Of a stretch of 64,000 bases of DNA, positions 40,166 to 48,313 are shown piece after piece. The number at the start of each line of letters is the position of its first letter. Position 1 is the stretch's first letter. The notes below the pieces were generated by a model. It was not told the origin of the DNA. It saw only the letters and a program-made list of their open reading frames with translations, and made no database searches. The DNA comes from Microbacterium sp. HD4P20 (GTDB lineage Bacteria > Actinomycetota > Actinomycetes > Actinomycetales > Microbacteriaceae), in assembly GCF_019449275.2 (NCBI RefSeq), contig NZ_JAHZQZ020000012.1, forward strand, positions 372,001 to 436,000, written 5' to 3'. The translations under genes and the position numbers were made by a program.

Positions 40166-41073
40166 TCTCGATCGTCCTGCCGGACGACGAGCTGCGGCAC
40201 CGGCTCGGCGCGCGACTCGGGGACGCGCGCGTGCAGGTCTGGGCACCGAATTCGTCGGACCCGCTCATCGGCCCGATCGACCTGCTCGTCCTGCCGTACA
40301 TGATCGCCCCGCGCGAGCTGCGCCACCTACGGGGGCTGCCGATCTCTATGGTCCAGAGCCAGACTCTCGGATACGACGGCGTCAGCGAGACCCTCCCGTC
40401 CGGCATCAGGTACTGCAACGCGACCGACGTGCACGAGGGATCCACCGCCGAGCTGACGGTCGGTCTCATACTCGCCGCGCAGCGCGGCATACCCGATGCC
40501 GTACGCGACGCGGACCGCGGCGTGTGGGAACACCGGCGGCATCCTGGTCTTGCAGACAAGCGCGTCGTGCTCGTCGGCGTGGGCGGGGTCGGCGCCGAGA
40601 TCCGCCGGCGCATCGCGCCGTTCGGTGCCCACCTCGATCTGGTGGCGCGCACGCCTCGTGCCGGTGTGCACGGTGTAGACCGTCTGCCCGAGTTGCTGTC
40701 CCACGCCGACATCGTGATCATCGCCGTCCCGCTCACCGACGACACCCGCCGGTTCATCGACTCGCGCTTCCTCGCGGCCATGCGCGACGGTGCCCTGCTC
40801 GTCAACGTTTCCAGGGGAGAGATCGTCGACACAGAGGCGCTCGTGGGCGAACTCCAGGAGGCCCGCCTGCGCGCTGCGCTTGACGTCACCGATCCGGAGC
40901 CGTTGCCCGCAGACCATCCGCTGTGGAGGCTTCCCGGGGTCCTCATCACCCCCCACGCCGGCGGCGACACGGATGCGATGGACGCCCGAGTGGACGGCCT
41001 GATTCTCGAGCAAGTACGCCGGCTGCGCGCCGGCGAGGCGCCGCTCAACCTTGTCTACGATGCCGCCGGCTGA
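40162..41073 (+). CDS. D-2-hydroxyacid dehydrogenase
   Basis: A 303-residue NAD-dependent dehydrogenase. The Rossmann motif is VLVGVGGVGAEI (residues about 136-147). The catalytic triad equivalents are Arg218 (NVSRGEIVD), Glu246 (DPEPLP) and His265 (ITPHAGG). ATG 40162 overlaps the MFS stop, so transport and oxidoreduction are coupled. It would interconvert a 2-hydroxy and a 2-oxo acid, which fits with the RraA-like aldolase and PrpD in the same regulon. The substrate is unknown. Confidence 0.9.
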   Translation: MISIVLPDDELRHRLGARLGDARVQVWAPNSSDPLIGPIDLLVLPYMIAPRELRHLRGLPISMVQSQTLGYDGVSETLPSGIRYCNATDVHEGSTAELTVGLILAAQRGIPDAVRDADRGVWEHRRHPGLADKRVVLVGVGGVGAEIRRRIAPFGAHLDLVARTPRAGVHGVDRLPELLSHADIVIIAVPLTDDTRRFIDSRFLAAMRDGALLVNVSRGEIVDTEALVGELQEARLRAALDVTDPEPLPADHPLWRLPGVLITPHAGGDTDAMDARVDGLILEQVRRLRAGEAPLNLVYDAAG

Positions 41074-41090
41074 TCCGGGATCACGGCGGC
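41062..41090 (+). terminator. Terminator of the MFS-dehydrogenase unit
   Basis: GCCGCCG (41062-41068) pairs with CGGCGGC (41084-41090) and TGATCC with GGATCA inside it. The hairpin spans the stop codon. Confidence 0.6.
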
Positions 41091-41181
41091 ACCTCGGCCA
41101 GGCCGTTCCGCGTGCCCTCGGGTCGCATAGCGGTCAGTCCCGATAGCGTCGGAGCCGCAGGGCGAAGACAACGGGGGAGAC

Positions 41182-42234
41182 ATGGCAGCTGAGTCCACGG
41201 CCGACGACCGCGTGGCCGGGCCGGGCACGCGCCGGCACCGCGGCCTGCTCATCGCGCTGGGCGCGCTGCTGTTCCTCGTACTGGTGGTCGTAGCCGTCAC
41301 GTCGGTGACGCCGTGGCCCTCGGCGATGCTGATCCGGTCGGTGTTCGAGCGCGGTGGGGCGGCGACGGCCGCCGAGATGGAGAAGCACGTCCCCGAGAAC
41401 GCGTCCCTGCGGGAGGAGACCGACATCACCTACGCCGATGACCAGACGGGACTCACGCTCGACATGTACACGACCGCCGCCGAGGGTGAAGCGCTGCCGA
41501 CGGTGGTGTGGATCCACGGCGGCGCGTGGATCTCGGGATCGAGTGCTGACGTCGATCCGTACATGCGGATACTCGCCGACGCCGGTTACACCGCCATCGC
41601 GGTGAACTACACACTCGGACCGGAGGCCGCATACCCCACGGCGGTGGACGAACTGAACGACGCGTTCGCGTACATCGACGAGAATGCCGCAGAGCTCTCG
41701 GTGGATCCGAACACGATCGTCATTGCCGGGGACTCCGCGGGCGGCCAGCTCGCCAGCCAGATGGCGACGCTCTCGACGAATCCGGATTATGCCGAGCTCA
41801 TGGACCTCCGCCCCGCGCTCGACGCGGACCAGATCGCCGGCGTGATCCTCAACTGCGGCGTGTACGACCTGCGGGCGATGGCCGACCTGAACGGGCTCGT
41901 GGCGTGGGGGTTCAAGATCTCGCTCTGGTCGTACACCGGCACGAAGGACTGGTCTGCCGAGTCGTCAGGGTCGACCATGGCGACCATCCAGTTCGTCACC
42001 TCGGACTTTCCGCCCACCTACATCAGCGGCGGCAACGGCGACGGCTTGACGTGGCTCCAGTCGATCCCGATGGCGCAGCGCCTCAAGAGTCTCGACGTGC
42101 CCGTGACCGACGTGTTCTGGCCGGCCGATCACGTGCCCGCTCTGCCGCACGAGTATCAGTTCCACCTCGACCTCGACGAAGCGCAGGAGGCGCTCGGTCA
42201 CACGCTCGAGTTCCTCGAGTCGGTCACGAGCTGA
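41182..42234 (+). CDS. Membrane-anchored alpha/beta hydrolase (esterase-like)
   Basis: A 350-residue hydrolase with one N-terminal membrane helix (about residues 21-41), so the catalytic domain faces outward. The oxyanion motif is IHGGAW (111-116) and the nucleophile Ser185 is in GDSAGG. The catalytic His is probably in PADHVPALPHEYQFH near the C-terminus. It belongs to the hormone-sensitive lipase/carboxylesterase group; the substrate is unknown. It is a single gene with GGGGGAG before the ATG. Confidence 0.88.
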   Translation: MAAESTADDRVAGPGTRRHRGLLIALGALLFLVLVVVAVTSVTPWPSAMLIRSVFERGGAATAAEMEKHVPENASLREETDITYADDQTGLTLDMYTTAAEGEALPTVVWIHGGAWISGSSADVDPYMRILADAGYTAIAVNYTLGPEAAYPTAVDELNDAFAYIDENAAELSVDPNTIVIAGDSAGGQLASQMATLSTNPDYAELMDLRPALDADQIAGVILNCGVYDLRAMADLNGLVAWGFKISLWSYTGTKDWSAESSGSTMATIQFVTSDFPPTYISGGNGDGLTWLQSIPMAQRLKSLDVPVTDVFWPADHVPALPHEYQFHLDLDEAQEALGHTLEFLESVTS

Positions 42235-42253
42235 GGGGCGGGCGTCCCTCAGT
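42232..42253. terminator. Hairpin between the esterase and NIPSNAP genes
   Basis: CTGAGGG (42232-42238) and CCCTCAG (42247-42253) lie between convergent genes. It is a likely bidirectional terminator. Confidence 0.6.
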
Positions 42254-42271
42254 CCGTCGCCTCGCATCCCC

Positions 42272-42577
42272 TCACTCGAAGACCGGCGTGAGGAATCGGC
42301 GCTCGTAGCGGCGGATGCACCGAGTGTCGCGCGCGAACTGGAAGAGCTCGATGCACTCGGGGTCTGCGAACGACGCGGTGCGGTAGCGCTCGTAGTCCGC
42401 GAGCGAGGGGAAGGTGAACAGCGCGAACGCCTCGTCGCTGTCGCCTTCGCTCGGCATGAAATAGCCGTGGTGGGTGCCGCCGAACTTCGCCACGAGGCGG
42501 ATCCACTGCTGCCCGTAGTGGGTGAACTCGGCCAGTTTGTCGGGGTCGATCTCGTAGCGCAGGTGGACAGTGATCAC
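42272..42577 (-). CDS. NIPSNAP family protein
   Basis: A 101-residue ferredoxin-like alpha/beta-barrel protein (VITVHLRYEIDPDKLAEFTH at the start, ALFTFPSLADYERYR in the middle). GTG 42577 is used because GAAGGAG lies 5 bases upstream; the frame stays open further back without a start site. NIPSNAP proteins form dimers of uncertain, possibly enzymatic, role. It is a single gene. Confidence 0.85.
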   Translation of the reverse strand: MITVHLRYEIDPDKLAEFTHYGQQWIRLVAKFGGTHHGYFMPSEGDSDEAFALFTFPSLADYERYRTASFADPECIELFQFARDTRCIRRYERRFLTPVFE

Positions 42578-42761
42578 GGATGCTCCTTCAGGCGATGGCG
42601 CGGACGCGCACTGCCGATTCTGCTCGAGCTCCGATCCGCCACACACCCGATCGTGGGCGCCCTTCGCATGATGGCGGGCGCGTGCGCATCATTGGCAGTT
42701 CACGCAGGCCGCGGCATCGCTCGCCGATCGGGAATACGGCACCGGTTCGGGCGTTGTGGCC

Positions 42762-42780
42762 TATACCCCATAGGGGTATA
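42762..42780. promoter_or_regulatory. CsoR-like copper operator
   Basis: TATACCCCATAGGGGTATA has perfect 8-base arms TATACCCC/GGGGTATA around ATA, the form bound by CsoR-type Cu(I) repressors. It lies 31 bases before the copper ATPase start. No csoR gene is in the window. The rest of the 42578-42811 gap holds nothing recognisable. Confidence 0.75.
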
Positions 42781-42811
42781 ACGGAAGCACACCGCGTTCG
42801 AGGAGAGTCCC

Positions 42812-44950
42812 GTGACCGATCCGCACGACCACCATCACGACCACGGCGCCCGCACGGCGGCGGAGCCGGACGCGCACGCTGCGCACGCCGGCCCGGAAGC
42901 GCGCGACGACGATCACGACGCGCACGCCTCCCACGACGCGCACGCGGATCACGCCGGCCACGCCGGCCACGCCGGTCACGTCGAGCGGTTCCGTCGCCTG
43001 TTCTGGATCAACCTCGCGCTCGCGGTGCCGGTCATCGCGTTCTCGAGCATGTTCGCGATGGTGCTGGGCTACTCACTGCCCGAAACACCCCTGTTCACCT
43101 GGATCGCGCCGGTCCTGGGCACCGTCATGTACTTCTGGGGCGGCTGGCCGTTCCTCTCGGGCGCCGTCGACGAGCTGCGCGCGCGCCGGCCCGGCATGAT
43201 GCTGCTGATCGGCCTCGCGATCACCGTCGCGTTCGTCGCATCGTGGGGCGCGAGCCTCGGGAAGCTGCACCATCAGCTGGACTTCTGGTGGGAGCTCGCG
43301 CTGCTGATCGTGATCATGCTGCTCGGTCATTGGATCGAGATGCGCTCGCTCGCGCAGACGACATCGGCACTGGACTCTCTCGCGGCGCTGCTGCCCGATG
43401 AGGCGGAACGGGTCGAGGGCGACGCGATCGTGCAGGTCGCACCATCCGACCTGCGCGTGGGCGACGTGGTGGTCGTGCGACCTGGTGCGAGCGTGCCCGC
43501 GGACGGCCGCATCGTCGACGGTCGCGCCGACATGGACGAGTCGATGGTGACGGGCGAATCGCGCACGGTCGCCCGCACGGTGGGGGATGCGGTCACGGCC
43601 GGCACCGTCGCGACCGACTCCGGACTGCGGGTCGAGGTGACCGCGACCGGCGAAGACACCGCGCTCGCCGGCATCCGTCGGCTCGTCGCGGAGGCGCAGA
43701 GTTCGTCATCGCGCGCGCAGCGCCTGGCCGATCGCGCGGCGGGCTGGCTGTTCTGGTTCGCGCTCGGCGCCGGGCTGATCACCGCCATCGTCTGGACGGC
43801 ACTCGGGCTGCCCGACGAGGCGGTCGTGCGCACGATCACCGTGCTCGTGATCGCGTGCCCGCACGCGCTCGGGCTCGCCATTCCGCTGGTCGTCTCGATC
43901 GCGACCGAGCGCGCGGCCCGGGGCGGCGTTCTCGTGAAGGATCGGCTCGCCCTCGAGACGATGCGCACGGTCGATGCGGTGTTGTTCGACAAGACCGGCA
44001 CTCTCACCAAGGGCGAGCCGACGGTCGTCGAGGTCGCGACATCCGGCGAGCTGGACGCCGATGCCGTGCTCGCGCTCGCCGCGGCCGCCGAGGCCGACAG
44101 CGAGCACCCGCTCGCCCGCGCGATCGTCCGGGCGGCGCAGGAGCGCGGTCTCACCGTGCCCGCCGCCACCGGGTTCGCATCGTCACCTGCCGTGGGAGTG
44201 ACCGCGACGGTCGAGGGCCACCAGGTGCGCGTCGGCGGTCCAAGGATGCTCGAAGAGGTCGGTGCGACAGACGACCCCGCTTCGTCGGACTGGCGCGAGC
44301 AGGGCTCGATCGTCCTGCACGTGGTGCGGGACGACGCGGTCGTGGGGGCGCTGGCGCTCGCGGACGAGGTCCGTGCCGAATCGCGTGAGGCCGTCGACGC
44401 CCTGCACCGGCTGGGCGTGGAGGTCGTGATGATCACGGGGGATGCCGAGCCCGTGGCCGAGACAGTGGCCGGTGCCCTCGGCATCCGTCGCGTCTTCGCC
44501 GGCGTCCGCCCCGAAGACAAGGCCGCGAAGGTGGCCGAGCTGCAGAGCGAGGGCAAGAAGGTCGCGATGGTGGGCGACGGCGTCAACGACGCACCCGCGC
44601 TGGCGCGAGCCGACGTCGGGATCGCGATCGGTGCAGGAACCGACGTCGCGATCGGCTCCGCCGGGGTGATCCTCGCCTCGAGTGATCCGCGGTCGGTGCT
44701 CTCGGTGATCGAGCTCTCGCGGGCGAGCTATCGCAAGATGACGCAGAACCTGTGGTGGGCGGCCGGATACAACCTCATCTCGGTGCCGCTCGCCGCGGGC
44801 GTCCTCGCTCCGATCGGGTTCGTTCTACCGATGTCGGTCGGCGCCATCCTGATGTCGCTGTCGACCATCGTCGTCGCGCTGAACGCCCAGCTGCTGCGTC
44901 GGCTCGATCTGAGCCCCGAGGCGAGCACGCGCGCGGTGCTGGGGCGCTGA
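42812..44950 (+). CDS. copB: P1B-3 copper-transporting ATPase (CopB-like)
   Basis: A 712-residue heavy-metal P-type ATPase. Residues 1-60 are His/Asp/Ala-rich (HDHHHDHG and repeated HAGHAGHAGH) instead of a CxxC metal domain. The metal motif in the sixth core helix is CPH (Cys349), which defines the P1B-3 group moving Cu(II)/Cu(I). The phosphorylation site is DKTGT (Asp393); TGES, SEHPLA and MVGDGVNDAPAL complete the set. It should export copper across the membrane. GTG 42812 follows GAGGAGAG. A CsoR-like operator just upstream suggests induction by copper. Confidence 0.93.
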   Translation: MTDPHDHHHDHGARTAAEPDAHAAHAGPEARDDDHDAHASHDAHADHAGHAGHAGHVERFRRLFWINLALAVPVIAFSSMFAMVLGYSLPETPLFTWIAPVLGTVMYFWGGWPFLSGAVDELRARRPGMMLLIGLAITVAFVASWGASLGKLHHQLDFWWELALLIVIMLLGHWIEMRSLAQTTSALDSLAALLPDEAERVEGDAIVQVAPSDLRVGDVVVVRPGASVPADGRIVDGRADMDESMVTGESRTVARTVGDAVTAGTVATDSGLRVEVTATGEDTALAGIRRLVAEAQSSSSRAQRLADRAAGWLFWFALGAGLITAIVWTALGLPDEAVVRTITVLVIACPHALGLAIPLVVSIATERAARGGVLVKDRLALETMRTVDAVLFDKTGTLTKGEPTVVEVATSGELDADAVLALAAAAEADSEHPLARAIVRAAQERGLTVPAATGFASSPAVGVTATVEGHQVRVGGPRMLEEVGATDDPASSDWREQGSIVLHVVRDDAVVGALALADEVRAESREAVDALHRLGVEVVMITGDAEPVAETVAGALGIRRVFAGVRPEDKAAKVAELQSEGKKVAMVGDGVNDAPALARADVGIAIGAGTDVAIGSAGVILASSDPRSVLSVIELSRASYRKMTQNLWWAAGYNLISVPLAAGVLAPIGFVLPMSVGAILMSLSTIVVALNAQLLRRLDLSPEASTRAVLGR

Positions 44951-44983
44951 CCGGACGAGCGGCCCGACCCGGCTCGCGCGAGC

Positions 44984-45580
44984 TCACTCCCGGCGGGGGC
45001 GCACCAGGATCGCGGCGATGCCCCCGCCGATCGCACCGAAGAGGTGCCCCTGCCACGAGACCCCTTCGGGCGCGCCGAAGATGCCGGCCAGCATACTGGT
45101 GCCGTAGACGATCGCCACACCGATCGCGATGAGGGCGTACAGGATGCCGTGGCCCAGCGATCGAGCGACGAACGCCCGCACGAGCAGGTAGCCGAAGTAC
45201 CCGAACACCAGTCCCGAGGCACCCACCGTGACGGCGCCCGGAGCGTTGAACACCCACGTTCCGAGCCCGCCGACAACGGCGATGACAGCGGTGGCGGCCC
45301 AGAACCGGCCGATCCCGTCGAGAGCGACGAGAACGCCGAGAATCAGGAACGGCACCGTGTTCGCGAGCAGGTGCGGCCAACCGGTGTGCAGGCCCGGCGA
45401 GAGCAGCACGCCGTCGAGGCCGTCGAGTGCCCACGACTCGATCCCGTAGACGTGATTCCAGCTGCCGGGAAGCACGGCATCGAGCACGCGGACCACCCAC
45501 ATCACGGCGAGGAGGATCAGAGGCTGGACGACACGGGCGAGCGGCCCGCCGCCCCGGCGCACCGGTGGGGTCGTGGTCAT
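44984..45580 (-). CDS. Rhomboid-family intramembrane serine protease
   Basis: A 198-residue membrane protein with about six helices. The catalytic Ser122 is in TVGASGLVFGY and the partner His179 in WQGHLFGAIGG. The helix 2 motif GWPHLLANTVPF is also conserved, so it should be active, cleaving membrane-embedded substrates. Start 45580 gives MTTTPPVRRGG; the frame stays open far upstream but antisense to the DUF2510 gene. It is convergent with the copper ATPase gene. Confidence 0.9.
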   Translation of the reverse strand: MTTTPPVRRGGGPLARVVQPLILLAVMWVVRVLDAVLPGSWNHVYGIESWALDGLDGVLLSPGLHTGWPHLLANTVPFLILGVLVALDGIGRFWAATAVIAVVGGLGTWVFNAPGAVTVGASGLVFGYFGYLLVRAFVARSLGHGILYALIAIGVAIVYGTSMLAGIFGAPEGVSWQGHLFGAIGGGIAAILVRPRRE

Positions 45581-45658
45581 ATGCCCATCGTCGCATTCGC
45601 CGCGGCCACGTCGGCAGAGGGGAGTTGTGACATCGCCTCGCGCGGGTAGGGTTTGAGG

Positions 45659-46600
45659 ATGAAGACGACTCCTCCCGGGTGGTACGACGACGGCCACGGC
45701 GGACTGCGTTGGTGGGACGGCGCCCAATGGACGGAGCACGTCGCTCAGCCCGACCCTGAGGCCACGGACGCCCCCACAGAGGCCGAGATCGTGGCCGCAT
45801 CCGAAGCGGAGACCAACGCCGAGGCTCAAGCCGAGGCACAAGCCGGCGCGCTCGCTGCCGGCGTCGACCCCGCCGCCGTCGCGTCGGCGGAGGTCCCGTC
45901 GCGCGCAGCCGGTCCCGGCGATCAGGCGCCCCCCGCGAGCGACCCCGCGACCGAACTCTTCGGCGCGCAGGGTGCGATACCCGAGCAGCCGGCGACTGTC
46001 GGGGCCGTGCCGCCGCCGGGCGGGGTGGCGCAGCCCGGCTCTCCGGCCGGGGCCGCCTACCCGGGAGCGGATGCTGGGGGCGGGGCGTTCAGCGCGGCCA
46101 CCGAGTCGCGCACATCCAAGCTGTGGATCCTGTGGCTGGTGCTGGGCGTCGTCCTGCTCGGAATCGTGATCGCCGCCGCGGTGCTGATCCCGCTGCTGTT
46201 CCTCAACATGGCGACCTCCGGCGGCTCGGCGACCACCCCCGACGAGCAGGCGGCGGTCGCCGCCGTCGAGCTGTACGACGATGCCTGGCAGAACGCCGAC
46301 TGCGATGCACTGGTGACATCGACCACCGAGCAGTTCCAGGCAGACAGCGGATTCGCCGACTGCGCCGCTTTCGTCGCCGAAGCCGAGCTGTTCGACCAGA
46401 ACTTCGACGAGTACACGGTCGCGGTCGACGACGTCGTCGCCGGTGAGGGCGAGATCGTGATCACGACCACGGAGTCGTATGTCGTGGTCGTCGATGACCA
46501 GGGCAACCCCACTGACCCGACTCCCGGCGAGATCGTGTACCACTACACGCTGGTTCCGGACGACGGCGGCTGGGCGATCGACGGCGTCTCCGACGAGTAA
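45659..46600 (+). CDS. DUF2510 membrane protein
   Basis: A 313-residue protein. Residues 6-28 are a DUF2510 motif (PPGWYDDGHGGLRWWDGAQW). An Ala/Pro-rich linker follows, then one membrane helix (about residues 157-182), then an extracytoplasmic domain of about 130 residues resembling DUF4878/lumazine-like folds (ELYDDAWQNADCDALVTSTT). ATG 45659 is preferred to TTG 45653. Such proteins are common in actinobacteria but have no known function. Confidence 0.8.
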   Translation: MKTTPPGWYDDGHGGLRWWDGAQWTEHVAQPDPEATDAPTEAEIVAASEAETNAEAQAEAQAGALAAGVDPAAVASAEVPSRAAGPGDQAPPASDPATELFGAQGAIPEQPATVGAVPPPGGVAQPGSPAGAAYPGADAGGGAFSAATESRTSKLWILWLVLGVVLLGIVIAAAVLIPLLFLNMATSGGSATTPDEQAAVAAVELYDDAWQNADCDALVTSTTEQFQADSGFADCAAFVAEAELFDQNFDEYTVAVDDVVAGEGEIVITTTESYVVVVDDQGNPTDPTPGEIVYHYTLVPDDGGWAIDGVSDE

Positions 46601-46603
46601 ACC

Positions 46604-47401
46604 GTGCCCGACGTCGTGCGCCGTCCGCGGGACGCGCGCTTCATCCTCACCTGCGTCGGAGTAGGTCTTCTGGCAGGCCTGCTGTCGGGTCTGTTCGGCG
46701 TGGGAGGGGGCACGATCATCGTGCCGCTGCTCGTGCTGATCCTCGGTTTCGACCAGCGGCTGGCGGCCGGGACCTCGCTCGCGGCGATCGTGCCGATCGC
46801 GACCATCGGAGTGATCTCCTACGCCCTCCATGGCTCGGTCGCCTGGATCGCCGCGCTGCTGCTGGCGGCCGGCGCCGTGGTCGGCGCCCAGATCGGCACC
46901 TGGATGCTGCCCCGGCTGTCGCTCACCGTGCTGCGCTGGGGCTTCGTCGGCTTTCTCGTCGCGGTGATCGTGAGTCTGTTCGTCGTGATTCCGTCGCGCG
47001 AGGCCGACCTTGTCCTCACGTGGCTGTCAGGGATCGCGCTCGTCGTGGTCGGCGTGGCCACCGGCATCCTCTCGGGGCTCGTCGGTGTCGGCGGCGGGAT
47101 CGTGGTCGTGCCGGTGCTCATGCTGCTGTTCGGCACCAGCGATCTGGTCGCCAAGGGCACGTCGCTGCTCATGATGATCCCGACGGCCGTGTCGGGCACG
47201 ATCGGCAACCTCCGGCGCCGCAACGTCGACCTCGCCGCCGCCGCGCTGATCGGCGTTGCCGCGTGCACCACCACCGCGCTGGGTGCCTGGATCGCCACGC
47301 TCGTCGACCCGTTCGTGGGCAACATGCTCTTCGCCGCGTTCCTCGTCGTGATCGCGGTGCAGATGGGCCTGCGCGCCGCGCGCGGGCGCCGTCCGTCCTG
47401 A
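46604..47401 (+). CDS. TauE/SafE family permease (probable anion exporter)
   Basis: A 265-residue membrane protein with about eight helices in two homologous halves, each containing the family motif: GLLSGLFGVGGGTIIVP (about residues 25-41) and GILSGLVGVGGGIVVVP (about residues 154-170). The family exports sulfite, sulfoacetate or related anions. GTG 46604 begins 3 bases after the DUF2510 stop, so the two may be co-transcribed, and the HadA-like gene starts 34 bases later. Confidence 0.9.
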   Translation: MPDVVRRPRDARFILTCVGVGLLAGLLSGLFGVGGGTIIVPLLVLILGFDQRLAAGTSLAAIVPIATIGVISYALHGSVAWIAALLLAAGAVVGAQIGTWMLPRLSLTVLRWGFVGFLVAVIVSLFVVIPSREADLVLTWLSGIALVVVGVATGILSGLVGVGGGIVVVPVLMLLFGTSDLVAKGTSLLMMIPTAVSGTIGNLRRRNVDLAAAALIGVAACTTTALGAWIATLVDPFVGNMLFAAFLVVIAVQMGLRAARGRRPS

Positions 47402-47435
47402 CGGCGGGCGGGAGGGGCGCCGGTAGGATGGCCGG

Positions 47436-47885
47436 GTGCCAGTGAACCCCGAGCTCGTCGGACGTGAGTTCCCCCCGACGGCCCCCTACCTCGTGGGTCG
47501 CGAGAAGGTGCGCGAGTTCGCGCGCGCCGTCTTCGCCGACGACCCGCAGCACACCGACCCTCAGGCCGCGCAGGCTCTCGGCTACGCCGACGTCGTCGCG
47601 CCGCCCACCTTCGCCATGGTCGTTCAGGATCAGACGCTGCAGCAGCTGCTGGCCGAACCCGATTCGGGCATCGAACTCTCGCGTGTCCTGCACGCCGAGC
47701 AGCGCTTCCGCTACACGCGGCCGATCGTCGCCGGCGACGAGCTCACCGCGACGCTGTCGGTCACGGGCATCCGCACGATGGGCGGCAACGCGATGGTCAC
47801 CAGCGACGCCGAGATCACTGATGCGGCCGGGGCACACGTCGTGACCGCGACCTCCATCCTGCTCGTCGGGGAGAGTGAGAAGTGA
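47436..47885 (+). CDS. MaoC-like dehydratase, HadA-type subunit
   Basis: A 149-residue hot-dog protein of the FAS1-like dehydratase/UPF0336 group (PELVGREFPPTAPYLVGREK, FADDPQHTDPQAAQALGYAD, then APPTFAMVVQDQ). In mycobacteria the HadA and HadB subunits form a (3R)-hydroxyacyl dehydratase; this actinobacterium is not expected to make mycolic acids, so a general acyl hydratase role is likelier. GTG 47436 opens the frame. It overlaps the HadB-like gene by 4 bases. Confidence 0.85.
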   Translation: MPVNPELVGREFPPTAPYLVGREKVREFARAVFADDPQHTDPQAAQALGYADVVAPPTFAMVVQDQTLQQLLAEPDSGIELSRVLHAEQRFRYTRPIVAGDELTATLSVTGIRTMGGNAMVTSDAEITDAAGAHVVTATSILLVGESEK

Positions 47886-48310
47886 GCGCGCTGACCGCCC
47901 TCGCCGTCGGCGACGTCGTCGCAGAACGCACGGTGCATCTGACCCGGGAGTCGCTCGTGCGCTATGCCGGGGCATCCGGCGACTTCAATCCCATCCACTA
48001 CCGCGACGACGTGGCGGCCGCGGTCGGACTGCCCGGCGTCCTCGCGCACGGCATGCTGACGATGGGACTCGCGGTCGGAACGATTCAGACCTGGCTCACC
48101 GAGAGCGGTCTTCACGACACCGGCCGCATCCTGGAGTACGGCGTGCGTTTCACCAAGCCCGTCGTCGTCGACCCCGAGACCGGTGCCGACGTGACCGTCG
48201 TCGCGAAGGTCGGCGCCGTGGACGAGGACTCCGCGCGCATCGATCTGACCGTCTCGCATGACGGCACGACGGTGCTCGTCAAGGCGCAGGTGCGCGTGCG
48301 GACCGTTTGA
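47882..48310 (+). CDS. MaoC-like dehydratase, HadB-type catalytic subunit
   Basis: A 142-residue MaoC hydratase with the catalytic motif ASGDFNPIHYRDD (Asp and His of the hydratase-2 motif) and GVLAHGMLTMG. It is the catalytic partner of the HadA-like protein. GTG 47882 overlaps the upstream stop (GTGA). MurB begins 3 bases after its stop, a conserved actinobacterial arrangement. Confidence 0.88.
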   Translation: MSALTALAVGDVVAERTVHLTRESLVRYAGASGDFNPIHYRDDVAAAVGLPGVLAHGMLTMGLAVGTIQTWLTESGLHDTGRILEYGVRFTKPVVVDPETGADVTVVAKVGAVDEDSARIDLTVSHDGTTVLVKAQVRVRTV

Positions 48311-48313
48311 CGC

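Noticed and set aside
47436-48310. HadA/HadB as mycolic-acid enzymes
   Set aside because: The surrounding genome type does not suggest mycolic acids. The MaoC fold is shared with general acyl hydratases.
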